A DNA stretch of 64,000 nucleotides from Tetrastigma voinierianum (lineage: Eukaryota; Streptophyta; Magnoliopsida; Vitales; Vitaceae), in assembly GCA_016808115.1 (NCBI GenBank), contig JAEQBH010000666.1, forward strand, positions 558,001 to 622,000, written 5' to 3'. The position numbers and the translations under genes are program-made. The notes beneath the pieces were generated by a model. The model saw only the letters and a list, made by a program, of their open reading frames with translations. It had not been told where the DNA came from and ran no database searches. Every line of letters starts with the position of its first letter. The first letter of the stretch is position 1. Shown piece after piece: positions 11,491-20,936 of this stretch.

Positions 11491-12059
11491 ATTACGGGGA
11501 TATCTGCAAGCTGCGGTCTCGCAGATATGGTCCCTGCAAGTCTATCTAACACACACCCTTAAGAGTTATGGGTGAGTCGTAAACCCGGTTCGTCATATCC
11601 AGAGTATATGGGGTGTCTGACATGTGATGAAAGGAAGAGCTAGGAAATTAGAAGCCGCGAGAAACGAGTATGTTTGTTTGTTGGTTGCAAAAGCCTGAGG
11701 GAGGTTTGTTCTACGATCCTCAGGTAGAAAGTATTTGTATCAACGAATCTACCTTTCTTGAAAATGACTACATGTGAACTTGAGCCTCGAAGTAGAGGTT
11801 GTATCTTAGAGGAATTACAATCGGTCCAGTCGAGATCCACGACCGATGCCAGATTCTTGGGAGCGTAACAAGAGACTATAAATCCTATACGGGATGTCAT
11901 TGCACCTGACGTAAGTGGGAGGGTTTCTAAACAACAATTAAGCTACAGGCAGGTGAAGCAAAAATGTTCAATTTATGCCAGAATGCTAATGATGGCGATC
12001 CATTGTCATACAGAAGCATGCGATGGATGATCACGATGAGACGAATGGCTAACGACCAT
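11491..12059 (+). other. Integrase C-terminal/linker zone of element B
   Basis: By position this should encode the integrase C-terminus and linker. I could not align it confidently to a motif. The reverse-strand open frame 11640-11900 shows no family signature. Confidence 0.35.
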
Positions 12060-12880
12060 GGAACGAAAATGGAATCTATGTATTCCAATTGCGTACGAAC
12101 TTGTAGATCTTTACGGTCGATTCGGGCCCATTAGGTGCAAATGGATCTATAAGAAAGAGGTGGATGGGAAAGTGGGAGACTTTCAAAAGCACGGCTAGTA
12201 GCGAGCTATACACAAGGAGAGTCGATTGTGAAGAGACTTTCTCCCGATGCTATCTTAAATCCATTCTTCCCTTCTTTCCATTGCATTGCTCGATTATGAG
12301 ATATGGCAAATGGGCATTAAGAGCGACTTTTGAATGGTTATCTTGTTGAAGCATTTATATGATGCAGCGAGAGGGTTTCATAGTTGAAGGCCAAGAGCGA
12401 GAAATGCGCAGTGCCGGTCCATTTATGGGCTTAAGCGGCTTGAGGTCTTGGAACTGGAGTTTGATGAGGCGATCAAAACCTTCGGTTTCGAGCAAAATGT
12501 TGATGAACCTTGCCTTAGAGTACATCAAAGGAAACCAAAGTAGTCTTTTTGGTCTTTATGCATTAGATGATATCCTACTCATTGGGAATGATATAGGATT
12601 ATTATCGGCGTAAAAATAAGCTAATCCTAAAAGTTTCAAATGAAAGATTTGGGATAAGCGAGTTATGTACTTGGGATCCAAATCATAGGGATGCGAGCAG
12701 GGCTCACGGCAGCGTCTCGAAGCATCTTATATTGATATGGGTCTTTCGGTTCGATGCGAGAATTCCAAGAAGGAGATTGACCTACGGGCCCAGGCAGCTA
12801 GGTGTCCTCTCTAGGCTTGGTGTCCTACGACACCTTAGGAGAAGAGGACATGGGCGGGTTCCTTAGCCTCGGTGGCGGCC
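12060..12880 (+). pseudogene. Reverse transcriptase remnant of element B
   Basis: RT palm and fingers are readable across frames: VDLYGRFGPIRCKWIYKKE near 12105, SFQKHG..LVASYTQGESI near 12180-12230, RLLNGYLVEAFI near 12325-12358, REGFIVEGQE at 12367-12396. The catalytic block is GLYALDDILLIGND at about 12551-12592, where YVDD has become ALDD but both Asp are kept. The region after it matches 'KMKDLG.ASYVLGIQI' (about 12640-12690). The copy is inactive through frameshifts and loss of the motif Tyr. Confidence 0.8.
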
Positions 12881-12929
12881 TCATGTAATGCCATCTTTGT
12901 GTCTGAGATGAACATACCCCTTTGCTCAT

Positions 12930-13500
12930 TAGGAATTGTCGTAGATTGCCAATCCAGCCTGGGTTGGGCGCGGATTGCGGTAAAGCACATTCTCGAGTAC
13001 CTTAGGAGAACGGCTATATGTTGATTTACTCGAGGTGTTGACTGAATCCCATAGGATATGCGATTCGGCTTCATGTCGGGGACAAGAATGATCGAAAGTC
13101 GACGTGCGGGTCGATGCTCTTGGTGGTGGGGAATTTGTGGTATGGAGAAGTGTCAAACAATCCAACATATAGATTCTACCATGGAAGCTGAATATATAAG
13201 CGTTTGTGAGCGGTAAGAAGCGAGTCTGGCTCAAAGTTCTTTCTGGTCGGAAGTTGTTCCCAAATGGATAAACCCATGAGCCCTTTCTGTGACAACGGTG
13301 GGGTGTCAGCCTTAAACTCCAAGAACAGGAGTCCGCAGGAAACATATAGAGAGGAAGTATCATCTGATTAGAGAGATCGTGCACCGGGGTGGCGTGGCTG
13401 TTATGAAGATAGCATCGCAAGACAACCTTGTGATTCGTTCACGAGCGTTACACAAAATCGTTTGAAATTAAGCCTATGTTGGGATGGGTTTAAAAGACAT
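12930..13500 (+). pseudogene. RNase H remnant of element B
   Basis: Blocks match the C-terminal RNase H of copia: KHILEYLRRTAIC near 12985-13020, VVWRSVKQSNI near 13135-13165, DSTMEAEYISVCE at about 13170-13210, HRKYHLIREIVHRG at about 13345-13390 and KIASQDNL at about 13402-13425. The acidic Glu in MEAEY is kept. Insertions of one or two bases break the frame. The domain ends just before the PPT. Confidence 0.8.
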
Positions 13501-13514
13501 TTCTCACGTGCTTT

Positions 13515-13528
13515 AAGCGAGTGGGAGG
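13515..13528 (+). other. Polypurine tract of element B
   Basis: 'aagcgagtgggagg' lies directly before the LTR start tgttagaatg, the normal position for plus-strand priming. Confidence 0.75.
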
Positions 13529-15339
13529 TGTTAGAATGTTTTCCTATAAAGCATGAATTGTATTTATGTTTTATGAAATTAATAAAAGTGTCGGCGTATT
13601 TATTACATTTAGCTATTTTTGTGCATAATGTATAGGTGAGCGTCGGAAAGAAGTCCAGTTGTAATGTAACATAACATGGTGCACTGAGTACACGGGAGGA
13701 TCAGTATGGATTTAAATCAAATTTGTCGTAATAAATTAATTGAAGTTTGGGGATCCTTTCAAATTAAACTCTTAGGGCGTCAATATCGTGAGAATGAAGT
13801 GACCTTAATCGGGTCACTAATGTGGCGACATTAAAGGCATTAGGCTCCATATATAATAAGATTATAAGACGGGACCAAGGCGCGAGTTTCGAGATTCTTT
13901 TAAATACCGTTTTGTCTCAAGAATTCAAGCGGCGCAGCCCCCTGGGTGATCATATGCGGATGAATTCTGATGGGTGGTCTTGACTCTGTGTTTGTGTAGC
14001 TGAAAACCTTTTGGGATCATGGGTTAAAAACCCGTTATGGAATAGACTCCCCAATACTTGTATCTTGGAGGCATTGATGTGTACATAAGGCTGTGGGAAT
14101 GTGAACTATGGACATGGAATCCAACCACTTCCTATGGAACTTTAGACAATTGGTTCCACCCAGTGTGTGATTTACAGGCCCAGAAACGATTTGAAAAAAT
14201 ACAATTTATCTTTGTGGGTTTACAAAAAAATATTATTGTTCTCAATCTGATTAATGGAACAGGATCAAGTCTATCAGTCAGAGGGGGCAACGGTAATTTC
14301 ACCCGACTCTAGTTATGAACCACTTCTTGGAGGAATGGGCGCATGTAATGATTAAATCCAATGAACACTGCAGATTCCAGGTGATAAAATCGATCTTTGT
14401 GAGACAAGAGTTCAATTTCAAGTTTTTAGTGGAATAACTGCGAAATTAATAAGTCTAAATGATGATTGATTAAATAGTTTAATTAATTATTGAATTTATT
14501 AGACTTGAATTGAGGTGTGGGTCCGATTCCACCTCATATTACTACGATGAGCGATTCATGATTTGGAATAGAGCTACAGCTCTATGATCAAGGCTTGTAC
14601 ATATTTAATTAGGGCATTACAAATTAATATTGGGCGGTTATAATTAAGTATGTTGGGCTGTTTCAGTCATATTGGACGATTCACCGAATTCCGCAGTATT
14701 AATTAGAATGTTTACAAATTAATATTGGTTATAGATTAAGTAACAGCAAGTACGGGTATTTACAAATTATCTCTTTGGGCAGTTACCGAGTCAAAAGTAA
14801 TAATGGGGCCCATTACAAATTAACTGGGAGGCAGTTAGGATTATAATTACAGTGATGCGACTATTCATATCAAATACGAACCGTATGGGGAAAAATTTTG
14901 AAAATCTCATCAAGAACAGTTTGGATATTTATGCAATTAGGAGTTGATTATAAATAAGAAACCCTTGCTGGCAATGAAAAAGAGAGAAAAGAGAAGAAAA
15001 AAAGGAGTTTTCCTCTGCTGGATCTGCTACATAGAGATCCCTTGTCTCATGTGTTGAGTACGCAAGGTAGATCTAGGCAGAAAAACTAGAGTGTATTTGT
15101 TCAGTTTACAGATGTGGTTGGTGGCACACCTCGAGGAAGGAGGGCGGAATTGAAGACCTTGAGTGGGGGTTGTTTCTCAGCCCTACTGGCCAGTAGTCTC
15201 CTATAACAATAACGGTGTAGATACGATCTTCATCTTTTTTGATATTAATATGTGTGTTTGCATGGGTTCTGCGAAAATAAGATTTTACGAAAAAAAATTT
15301 AAAACCTAATTCTATTGCGTTTGGACTTTTATTTCATCA
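13529..15339 (+). repeat. 3' LTR of element B
   Basis: Begins TGTTAGAATG and ends CATCA, followed by the target duplication caaac. It aligns with 6386-8151 and contains the same TATA-like block and a decayed version of the internal 45-50-bp repeats. Confidence 0.87.
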
Positions 15340-15400
15340 CAAACACCCTAAAGATATAAAACACATTGAGATTCTTGATTGATCTTTTCAGAAAGCGAGA
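15340..15400 (+). pseudogene. Family A RT linker, continuation of 4930-6385
   Basis: Starts 'caaacaccctaaagatataa' and continues to the RT N-terminus (gatctttt..gaaagcgagagctagagaaaaatgaaat), exactly where the copy at 4930-6385 stopped. It ends at an LTR junction after the codons for NEKNEI, the same junction seen at 62845. Confidence 0.75.
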
Positions 15401-15806
15401 GCTAGAGAAAAATGAAATGTTATTGATAGTGTTATAAAGGAAACGATGAAGGAAGAAGGTGAGAGAAGAAAGAGCTGAAGTTAATTCGCCTTATCTTTCA
15501 TTATCAAGGGATCCATATATTTTTTAGGGTCCTCATTAATATGATAATAAGTATATACATAATGATTCAGGTAAATGTGTGAAGTGTTCTTATAACTGGA
15601 AATGTTTGCATAAATTATAAATAATTTATTCCCATACACATATTTAGTGGTACAGACTGATATAGATAATATGACACTGATGAAAGACTATATATATAGG
15701 ATCATGACATAATGAAAGAAAGAAGAGAAAAAGAAAAGGACGCAGAGCCTCTCTTTCTTCTCTTAGTTTCTCTCTTCCATTCTTCATTCTTTATAACACG
15801 TTATCA
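15401..15806. repeat. Inverted pair of family A LTR fragments
   Basis: 15401-15580 is a family A LTR on the reverse strand: it begins 'tattgatagtgttataaag' and has the 'gggatccatatat' and 'gtatatacataatgattca' blocks. 15585-15806 is the same LTR on the forward strand, ending 'ctttataacacgttatca'. The two meet near 15583, each truncated on its TG side, so together they form an imperfect LTR palindrome. Confidence 0.65.
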
Positions 15807-15837
15807 ACATGAAGCTGAATAGACAAAAGTCACACAA

Positions 15838-15929
15838 AACCGGTAGTAAGGTATTATGGTACTACCATTTTTCTTTTTCCTTTTCTTTCTTTATAAAAGA
15901 AAATTTTATAGCGAAGCTATAAAACTGGT
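15838..15929. other. Short spacer with two hairpins
   Basis: Contains ggtagta...tactacc (about 15841-15867) and ttttatagc-gaa-gctataaaa (about 15903-15923), both inverted repeats, separated by a T-rich stretch. No coding signal is present. It lies between the LTR palindrome and a reverse-strand copia arm. Confidence 0.6.
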
Positions 15930-17649
15930 TATTCTATAGCCCTAAAGTTGTATGTAATCTAAGTTGATAAAGATTTTCTATATCATTACTTACTGTTGTC
16001 TTGACCACTGAAGGACAAACATAGTATAAAAAGGTAGTATTTTGATCCCATATTTTATCCTTATGTATATAATTAATAGATATCTCTTCATTGTTATGTA
16101 CCGGTACAATCTTATGAGATAATTGTTTACTTGATGCCTCTACAGGGGTTATTAGTTCATCATTTAATCCTTTCACATTTGTATGCTCTTCAGGAGCATT
16201 GAATTTAACACTTTTCCTTTTTCTAGGGTGTATCTTTTTGAGCCAATGAAGGACGGTCATTAACATTTTAATTCTGTTGCTTGACTCATTGACCAGTATT
16301 CGTTTTATGGAATTTCAATCTATGCTGGAGATCATTGACTGGTATAATATGATTTTATATCACCATTGAATGATAATCATCAGACCAGTCGTTTCCGAAT
16401 TTTACAGTAATTATCTTGGACCTAATTTAGATTGCTTTGCCTTGGGGGGGGGTGATTCAGATGAAAAAGATAGTTCAATTCGTATAAATTCTGCCGTTCT
16501 TTGAATTGGCTTTTGTCCCCTAACGGCGGAAGCGTCTTATTAAATGTTAATCGACGACCGATAAAAACCTTTATGAAGTCAATATAGTTAATAATAGATG
16601 AAGATTGAAAACCAACATAAATACCAAGACGGCGTTGAGGACCTAGTTTAGTTCGATGAGTGGGTGCAAGGGGAACATAAACAACACAACACGTAAATGT
16701 GAAATATTAGGTTGATAACCTAGAACAAGTTGTTATAGGGATAAATCTTGATTGGTTGTAGGACGAAGGCGAATTAAATTCGCAGCATGAATAATAAGCA
16801 CAGGCTATCTTGATAAAGTATGAAAACCTGAATTGTTCAAAGTAACTAGTTTAATAATTAGAAACTATATGGGTATTTTGATAAAAAGTTAACCACTTGA
16901 TTTCTAAATACGAACACTTCTTGAACAACAATCAAGTGATGGCGTGAACATCTATTCCAATGGACATACAATAATCAAGGAAGGTTTGAGATGAGAATTC
17001 ACCAGCATTATCAAGATGGATTGTCTTGATAGGATGATTAGGGAATTGTGCCCTGAGCTGAATTATATGGACTAGTAATTTTGCAAATGCAACATTCCGG
17101 GTAGAAAGAAGGCATATATGAGACCATCTAGTGGACACATCAATTAAAACCATAAAATTAACTCCACTAGGTGGGTGAACATTTCAACATCACATGAATA
17201 AGTTAAAAATGCGAGGGTTCAAAGCCCAATCTTTATAAAGGCGTGGTCCTGCTCTCGTGTTTTTACTTGAGATCGAAGCAATATAAGCTAAAATTATGTG
17301 ATTTTAAAAATTTTTCACTTTCGTTTATTGATTGCATTAGGTGACTCTCTGACATCATTGAAAAGTCAGAGTATGTCCATTTGCATTAACACCAAGTAAA
17401 GCAGTTTTGGGTCATATAATGTGTGGTTCACTTTGCCAACATGATTCAGAAATTCTAATATTGTTTGATATAATCCGTATGATGAAGAAATCAATTGTTT
17501 CAAGATTTGTTTTGCCACCTTAATGAAGTAAATACTCATTTCCATTATGATTCATTGTTTCAACTCTTTATATGACACCACATCATTGCCATAAAATAAT
17601 TATATATATAATCATTGTATTTTACAACAAATAGTTGATATCCATTTGA
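15930..17649 (-). pseudogene. Ty1/copia family A fragment: pre-integrase to linker
   Basis: Reverse-strand arm. Pre-integrase lies at about 17575-17350. The integrase core is at 17153-16932 (MVLIDVSTRWSHICLL, then TIHLDNAGEFSSQTFLDYCM) with both Asp regions intact up to DYCMSIGIDV. A more broken C-terminus occupies 16900-16580. The linker is readable at about 16250-16050 (KFNAPEEHTNVKGLNDELIT, then NNEEISINYIHKDKIWDQNT). After NTT the protein (a 110-codon frame, 15934-16266) diverges into unrelated sequence, marking a breakpoint near 16045. Structure and right-hand breakpoint match the arm at 2285-3731. Confidence 0.85.
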
Positions 17650-17691
17650 TTATATATATATATATATATATACTATATATATATATATATA
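17650..17691. repeat. (AT)n microsatellite at the second copia inversion point
   Basis: About 40 bp of AT, once interrupted, at the same position between opposing copia arms as the tract at 3732-3792. Confidence 0.95.
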
Positions 17692-19018
17692 CTCTTATAT
17701 CTATATAACATATTATGGCAGGAAATTATAGTTTAACTCTGCAAGGTTCTCTTGTTGCCCAGTAATAAAGTTCTCTATTTCTTATCACAATTCAATGATC
17801 ATCATCTCCTAAAGAGCATACAAATATGAAAGGATTAAATGATGAACTAATAACCCACATGAAACATCTGAAATTGAACGATTATCTACTGCCCGAGTGC
17901 TGTTCCGATAATAACTCATGAAAGAATCCTCTATTAATTATATACATAAGGGTAAAATATGGGGTTCAAAGTACCTTATAGATAGGTATTTTCTTTCCCA
18001 GTGGCTATGGACATCATGGCAGCGATGAAGTAGGAATGAATGTCAACGTCGAAATAATTGAGTTAAAATGGGAAAGAAGAGATCAGTTCACTTGAGTTAA
18101 AATCACTAGCTAAGCGAGAGGTGGCCCGGGCCCTTGTGGATTCGAGCACTAGATATAATACTGCATTTGAATATAGATGGATCTTTGTACAAAAGCGAAA
18201 TGAGAAAAATGAAATCGTGTGATATAAAGCACACCTTGTGGCCCAAGGCTTCTCACAAAACATGGATTTGATTATGAGGAGACGTGTTCTATAATGGATC
18301 TGAGCTACATTTTGTGGCATTTAATATATTTGCGGTCTTCAGAGGAACGATATGGCGGTGGATGCTAGTCATCCCTATTTATATGGATCTATTGATACTA
18401 ATATATGTAAGAAAGTGTCTTACGAGGATTCAAATTACCTGAAGTAATGAATTCAAAACCACGGAGCTTGTATTCAATCAAGTTACAACGACCTTTATAT
18501 GGATTAAAATAGTGTGATCAAATATGGTATAATCGTTTAAGCCAATATTTGCTCAAAGAAGGATATGTGAATAATTCAATTTGCCCATTCGTTTTTATCA
18601 AGAAAGTATCAATTGGATCAGTTTGGTCAAATGTGGTATAATCGTTTAAGCTAGTATTTGCTAGAAAAGTGCATGTGAATAATTCGATTTGCCCGTGCGT
18701 TTTATGAGAGAAAGTAATGCTTTTTTGATTTTCAATTATTGTGGTATATGAAAGACAGTTTTGCATTGATTACAAGGATCTTTGATTATAAATATGAAAC
18801 AATTCTGACTAACAAAGAAGGAATTTGAAATATAGAAAGATCTTAGGGAAAAAAATTGTCTCGGCACATGAAATCGAGCATTGTTCAGATGGTGTATTAA
18901 TCCATTAATCAACATATACAGAAAAAGTCCTAAAGCACTTTCATATGGATAAATTACACCCTCTTAGTTCCCCCATGGTTGTTAGTTCGCTTGAATTGAC
19001 CAAAGATCCATTTCATTT
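17692..19018 (+). pseudogene. Ty1/copia family A fragment: linker and reverse transcriptase
   Basis: Forward arm starting in the linker ('aaagagcatacaaatatgaaag' near 17810), then RT N-terminus near 18180 (IFVQKRNEKNEIV), the HLVAQGF block near 18230, and DMAVDA..LFIWIY near 18345-18400. Two copies of the 'YNRLSQYLLKEGYVNNSICP'-type block come next, then KKEFEI and HCSDGV near 18870, ending near 18960-19018 (HPLSSPMVVSSLELTKDPF). The YVDD region is destroyed. The arm ends where a reverse-strand LTR begins. It corresponds to 3793-4925 but continues about 90 bp further into RT. Confidence 0.82.
18522..18725 (+). repeat. 109-bp tandem duplication inside the RT remnant
   Basis: 'tggtataatcgtttaagc' and the following 'tatttgctcaaagaaggata'-type sequence occur at about 18525 and again at 18634, with matching downstream blocks (gtgaataattc.atttgccc). 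It is a local duplication in one copy only. Confidence 0.85.
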
Positions 19019-19501
19019 ATAGAAACTATTTTGAAGGAAGAGAAATTGAGAGAAACGAGAGAACTTCCGAGAGGATCAATTTTCCTTATCTTTCAGTATC
19101 AGGGATCCCATATAGATAGAGGTCTTCATTAATACAATAATAAGTACATCCATAATGATTCACCGGTAAATGTGTGGTCATTCACATTTCTCAATGAAGA
19201 AAGGAATAGAGAAACTGAGACAACAAAGAGAGAACTCTAAAGGTCATTTTTCTCCTTTTCTTTCATTATCAAGGATCCCATATATATAGGGGTCTTCATT
19301 AATGCAATAACAAGTACATCCATAACAATTCAGAGTAAATGTGTGGTGTTGGCTTTCTCATTGGGGTATTTATAACACTCCCTCTTGAATAGCCATCACT
19401 AGATAGTTAGCTGTGTCTCATTAAAAACCTTGCTAAATGGAAACCTAGCGGATAAACACAGACGAAGGGAAAAAAAGTGCAGTATACTAACATCTTTAAC
19501 A
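19019..19501 (-). repeat. Family A LTR copies; 3' LTR of element C
   Basis: 19192-19501 is a nearly complete family A LTR on the reverse strand, starting TGTTAAAGATGTTAG at 19501 and running leftward. 19019-19191 is a second, partial copy of its 3' part. The block 'ggatcccatatataga/tag' repeats at 19103 and 19273 (170-bp spacing). A PPT lies directly to the right (19503-19513), so the 19501 end is the start of the 3' LTR of reverse-strand element C. Confidence 0.78.
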
Positions 19502-19513
19502 ATTCTCCCCCTG
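19502..19513 (-). other. Polypurine tract of element C
   Basis: Reverse strand reads TCAGGGGGAGAAT just before the LTR start TGTTAAAG. This is the usual copia arrangement of stop codon, PPT, LTR. Confidence 0.75.
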
Positions 19514-19674
19514 ATAGTGTCATAATACTTCATTTTGAAGATCTTTTGCACGACACATACGATCTTGTGTACAAGTTTCTTGGACTATTTGTAGTGGAGT
19601 AAGGCTTTTTTTTTTAAATAAATATGCTGGTTATCTTGGACCTTAAACCAGTTAAATTGCACCGACGTTAAAGG
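19514..19674 (-). pseudogene. RNase H C-terminal end of element C
   Basis: Reverse-strand sequence 'gataaccagcatatttattt' followed by aaagcc matches the copia RNase H end encoding 'DNLADLFTKALP'. It is followed by 'aagaaacttgtacacaagat' (KKLVHKI). The upstream part of the same domain resumes at about 25547 on the far side of the inserted element. Confidence 0.7.
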
Positions 19675-20936
19675 TGATGCGGAATCAACAAAATTTATAT
19701 CCTAGTTCACTCTAAAGAAAACGATCGAAACTCTTACTTGATATGGTAAGTCTAAATTCGAACACAGGGGATGGGTTTTTCTTTGTACAAATGATTTGGA
19801 GTGAAATGTTTAATTGAATTAAATTTGGATTTTCAGGAGTTGGTTCAAAAACAGTGAGGTTTGGGGTTTAAAGCGAAAATAAAATGCAGAAAAATAAGAA
19901 AAGAACTCCTTGAAGTCTCAGGCCACTGGGTTAGGGTTTTTAGGGCGACTAACATGTCCTCGGGTCTTTTTCCTTGCATTGGGGAGCATGACATATAGTC
20001 CTTTCCCGAACCGGATCTTCATTTAGCTTTAAAAAAACTAAAGCCTTCCTATGATTTTCCTTGCTGAAACATAGCATTTAAATGGGCATAAATGTTTGGA
20101 GTGAAAGCACATCTAAAGAAACCACCCAATCGATAACTAGCGAGAGACAACTAAGCGAGCCTCAATGGATCTAGTGAAAGTATCCATTGAACTGGCATAA
20201 ACCATGAAGAGCAGGCTTAAGAGATTTTAACCTAAGTGAGAAGCGAGGAGCTTAACATTATAAATCGTGCGTTAAGCAGAGGACCGTGCGTTGCATCAAG
20301 CCCAGATTGCCGGTGGTGGCATTCTTCAAGGAGGAAGAAGCAGCCAACCATCTAACTGAGTTGTCATCCTCGGAGGAGTGTTTGGTAGCCGAAGGGAATG
20401 AGGAAAGGAAGGAAGGCGGGCTGGAATCTAACATTTATATGAAAATGAATCCCTTGCCAGGTGTATGCAAATGACATGTGGCCTTACAAACCAAGGTGAG
20501 TACCATACAATCGAGCAGAGTGAATATAACAAGGGTAGAAAGGAGAAAAACCAAGAATTGCTTAACAAAACAACAAGTGCATGAGAGATACGGAGAAACG
20601 AGGGGGCTGCAGGGAAGACGGTGTTGGGAGGCGGGAAGCAGTGCTCGCGGGGGCTTTCTGCGTGGTGTTTTTCTTCACATTTTGCTCTTCTTTCCTTCTG
20701 ATCTTTGATTTGCAATGTTGAGTTTGACTTGAATTCTTCGTGCTTGGATCGACTCAACAATTTCGGCATAATTAGCTAGCAAAAACTGCAAAATTTGCCA
20801 CAAAATGTGATCATTAAAATAGTAGGACACCTTAATCATTATAAATGAAGGTTAATTAGAATGATTTAGTATACAAAAAGCACTCAAAACTTCTCTTCTA
20901 ATAAGTTCAAAAGCCTTTTTTGACTATTCACACACT
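19675..20936. repeat. Left LTR of the non-coding element
   Basis: Aligns with 24280-25542. Shared blocks include 'atcaacaaaatttatatcct', 'gttagggtttttag', 'catagcatttaaatgggcat', 'gtgaaagtatccattgaac' and 'gagtttgacttgaattcttc'. Open frames inside it (such as 20286-20474 and 20478-20708) are not shared with the other LTR in frame. Confidence 0.85.

Larger units (their letters stand above)
6386..15339 (+). mobile_element. Complete Ty1/copia element B, non-coding through decay
   Basis: About 8.95 kb with two LTRs of about 1.8 kb, PBS, gag-PR-IN-RT-RH in copia order, a PPT, and TG...CA ends. The flanks carry an apparent 5-bp duplication (caagc at 6381-6385, caaac at 15340-15344), and the host copia reads continuously if the element is removed. 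Every domain is frameshifted. The LTRs differ clearly by substitutions and indels, so this is either an old insertion or an error-rich sequence. Confidence 0.88.

Noticed and set aside
19675..20936. Possible host gene promoter and exons suggested by several short frames
   Set aside because: The whole segment is repeated at 24280-25542 as a direct repeat with TG start, and frames are not shared between copies.
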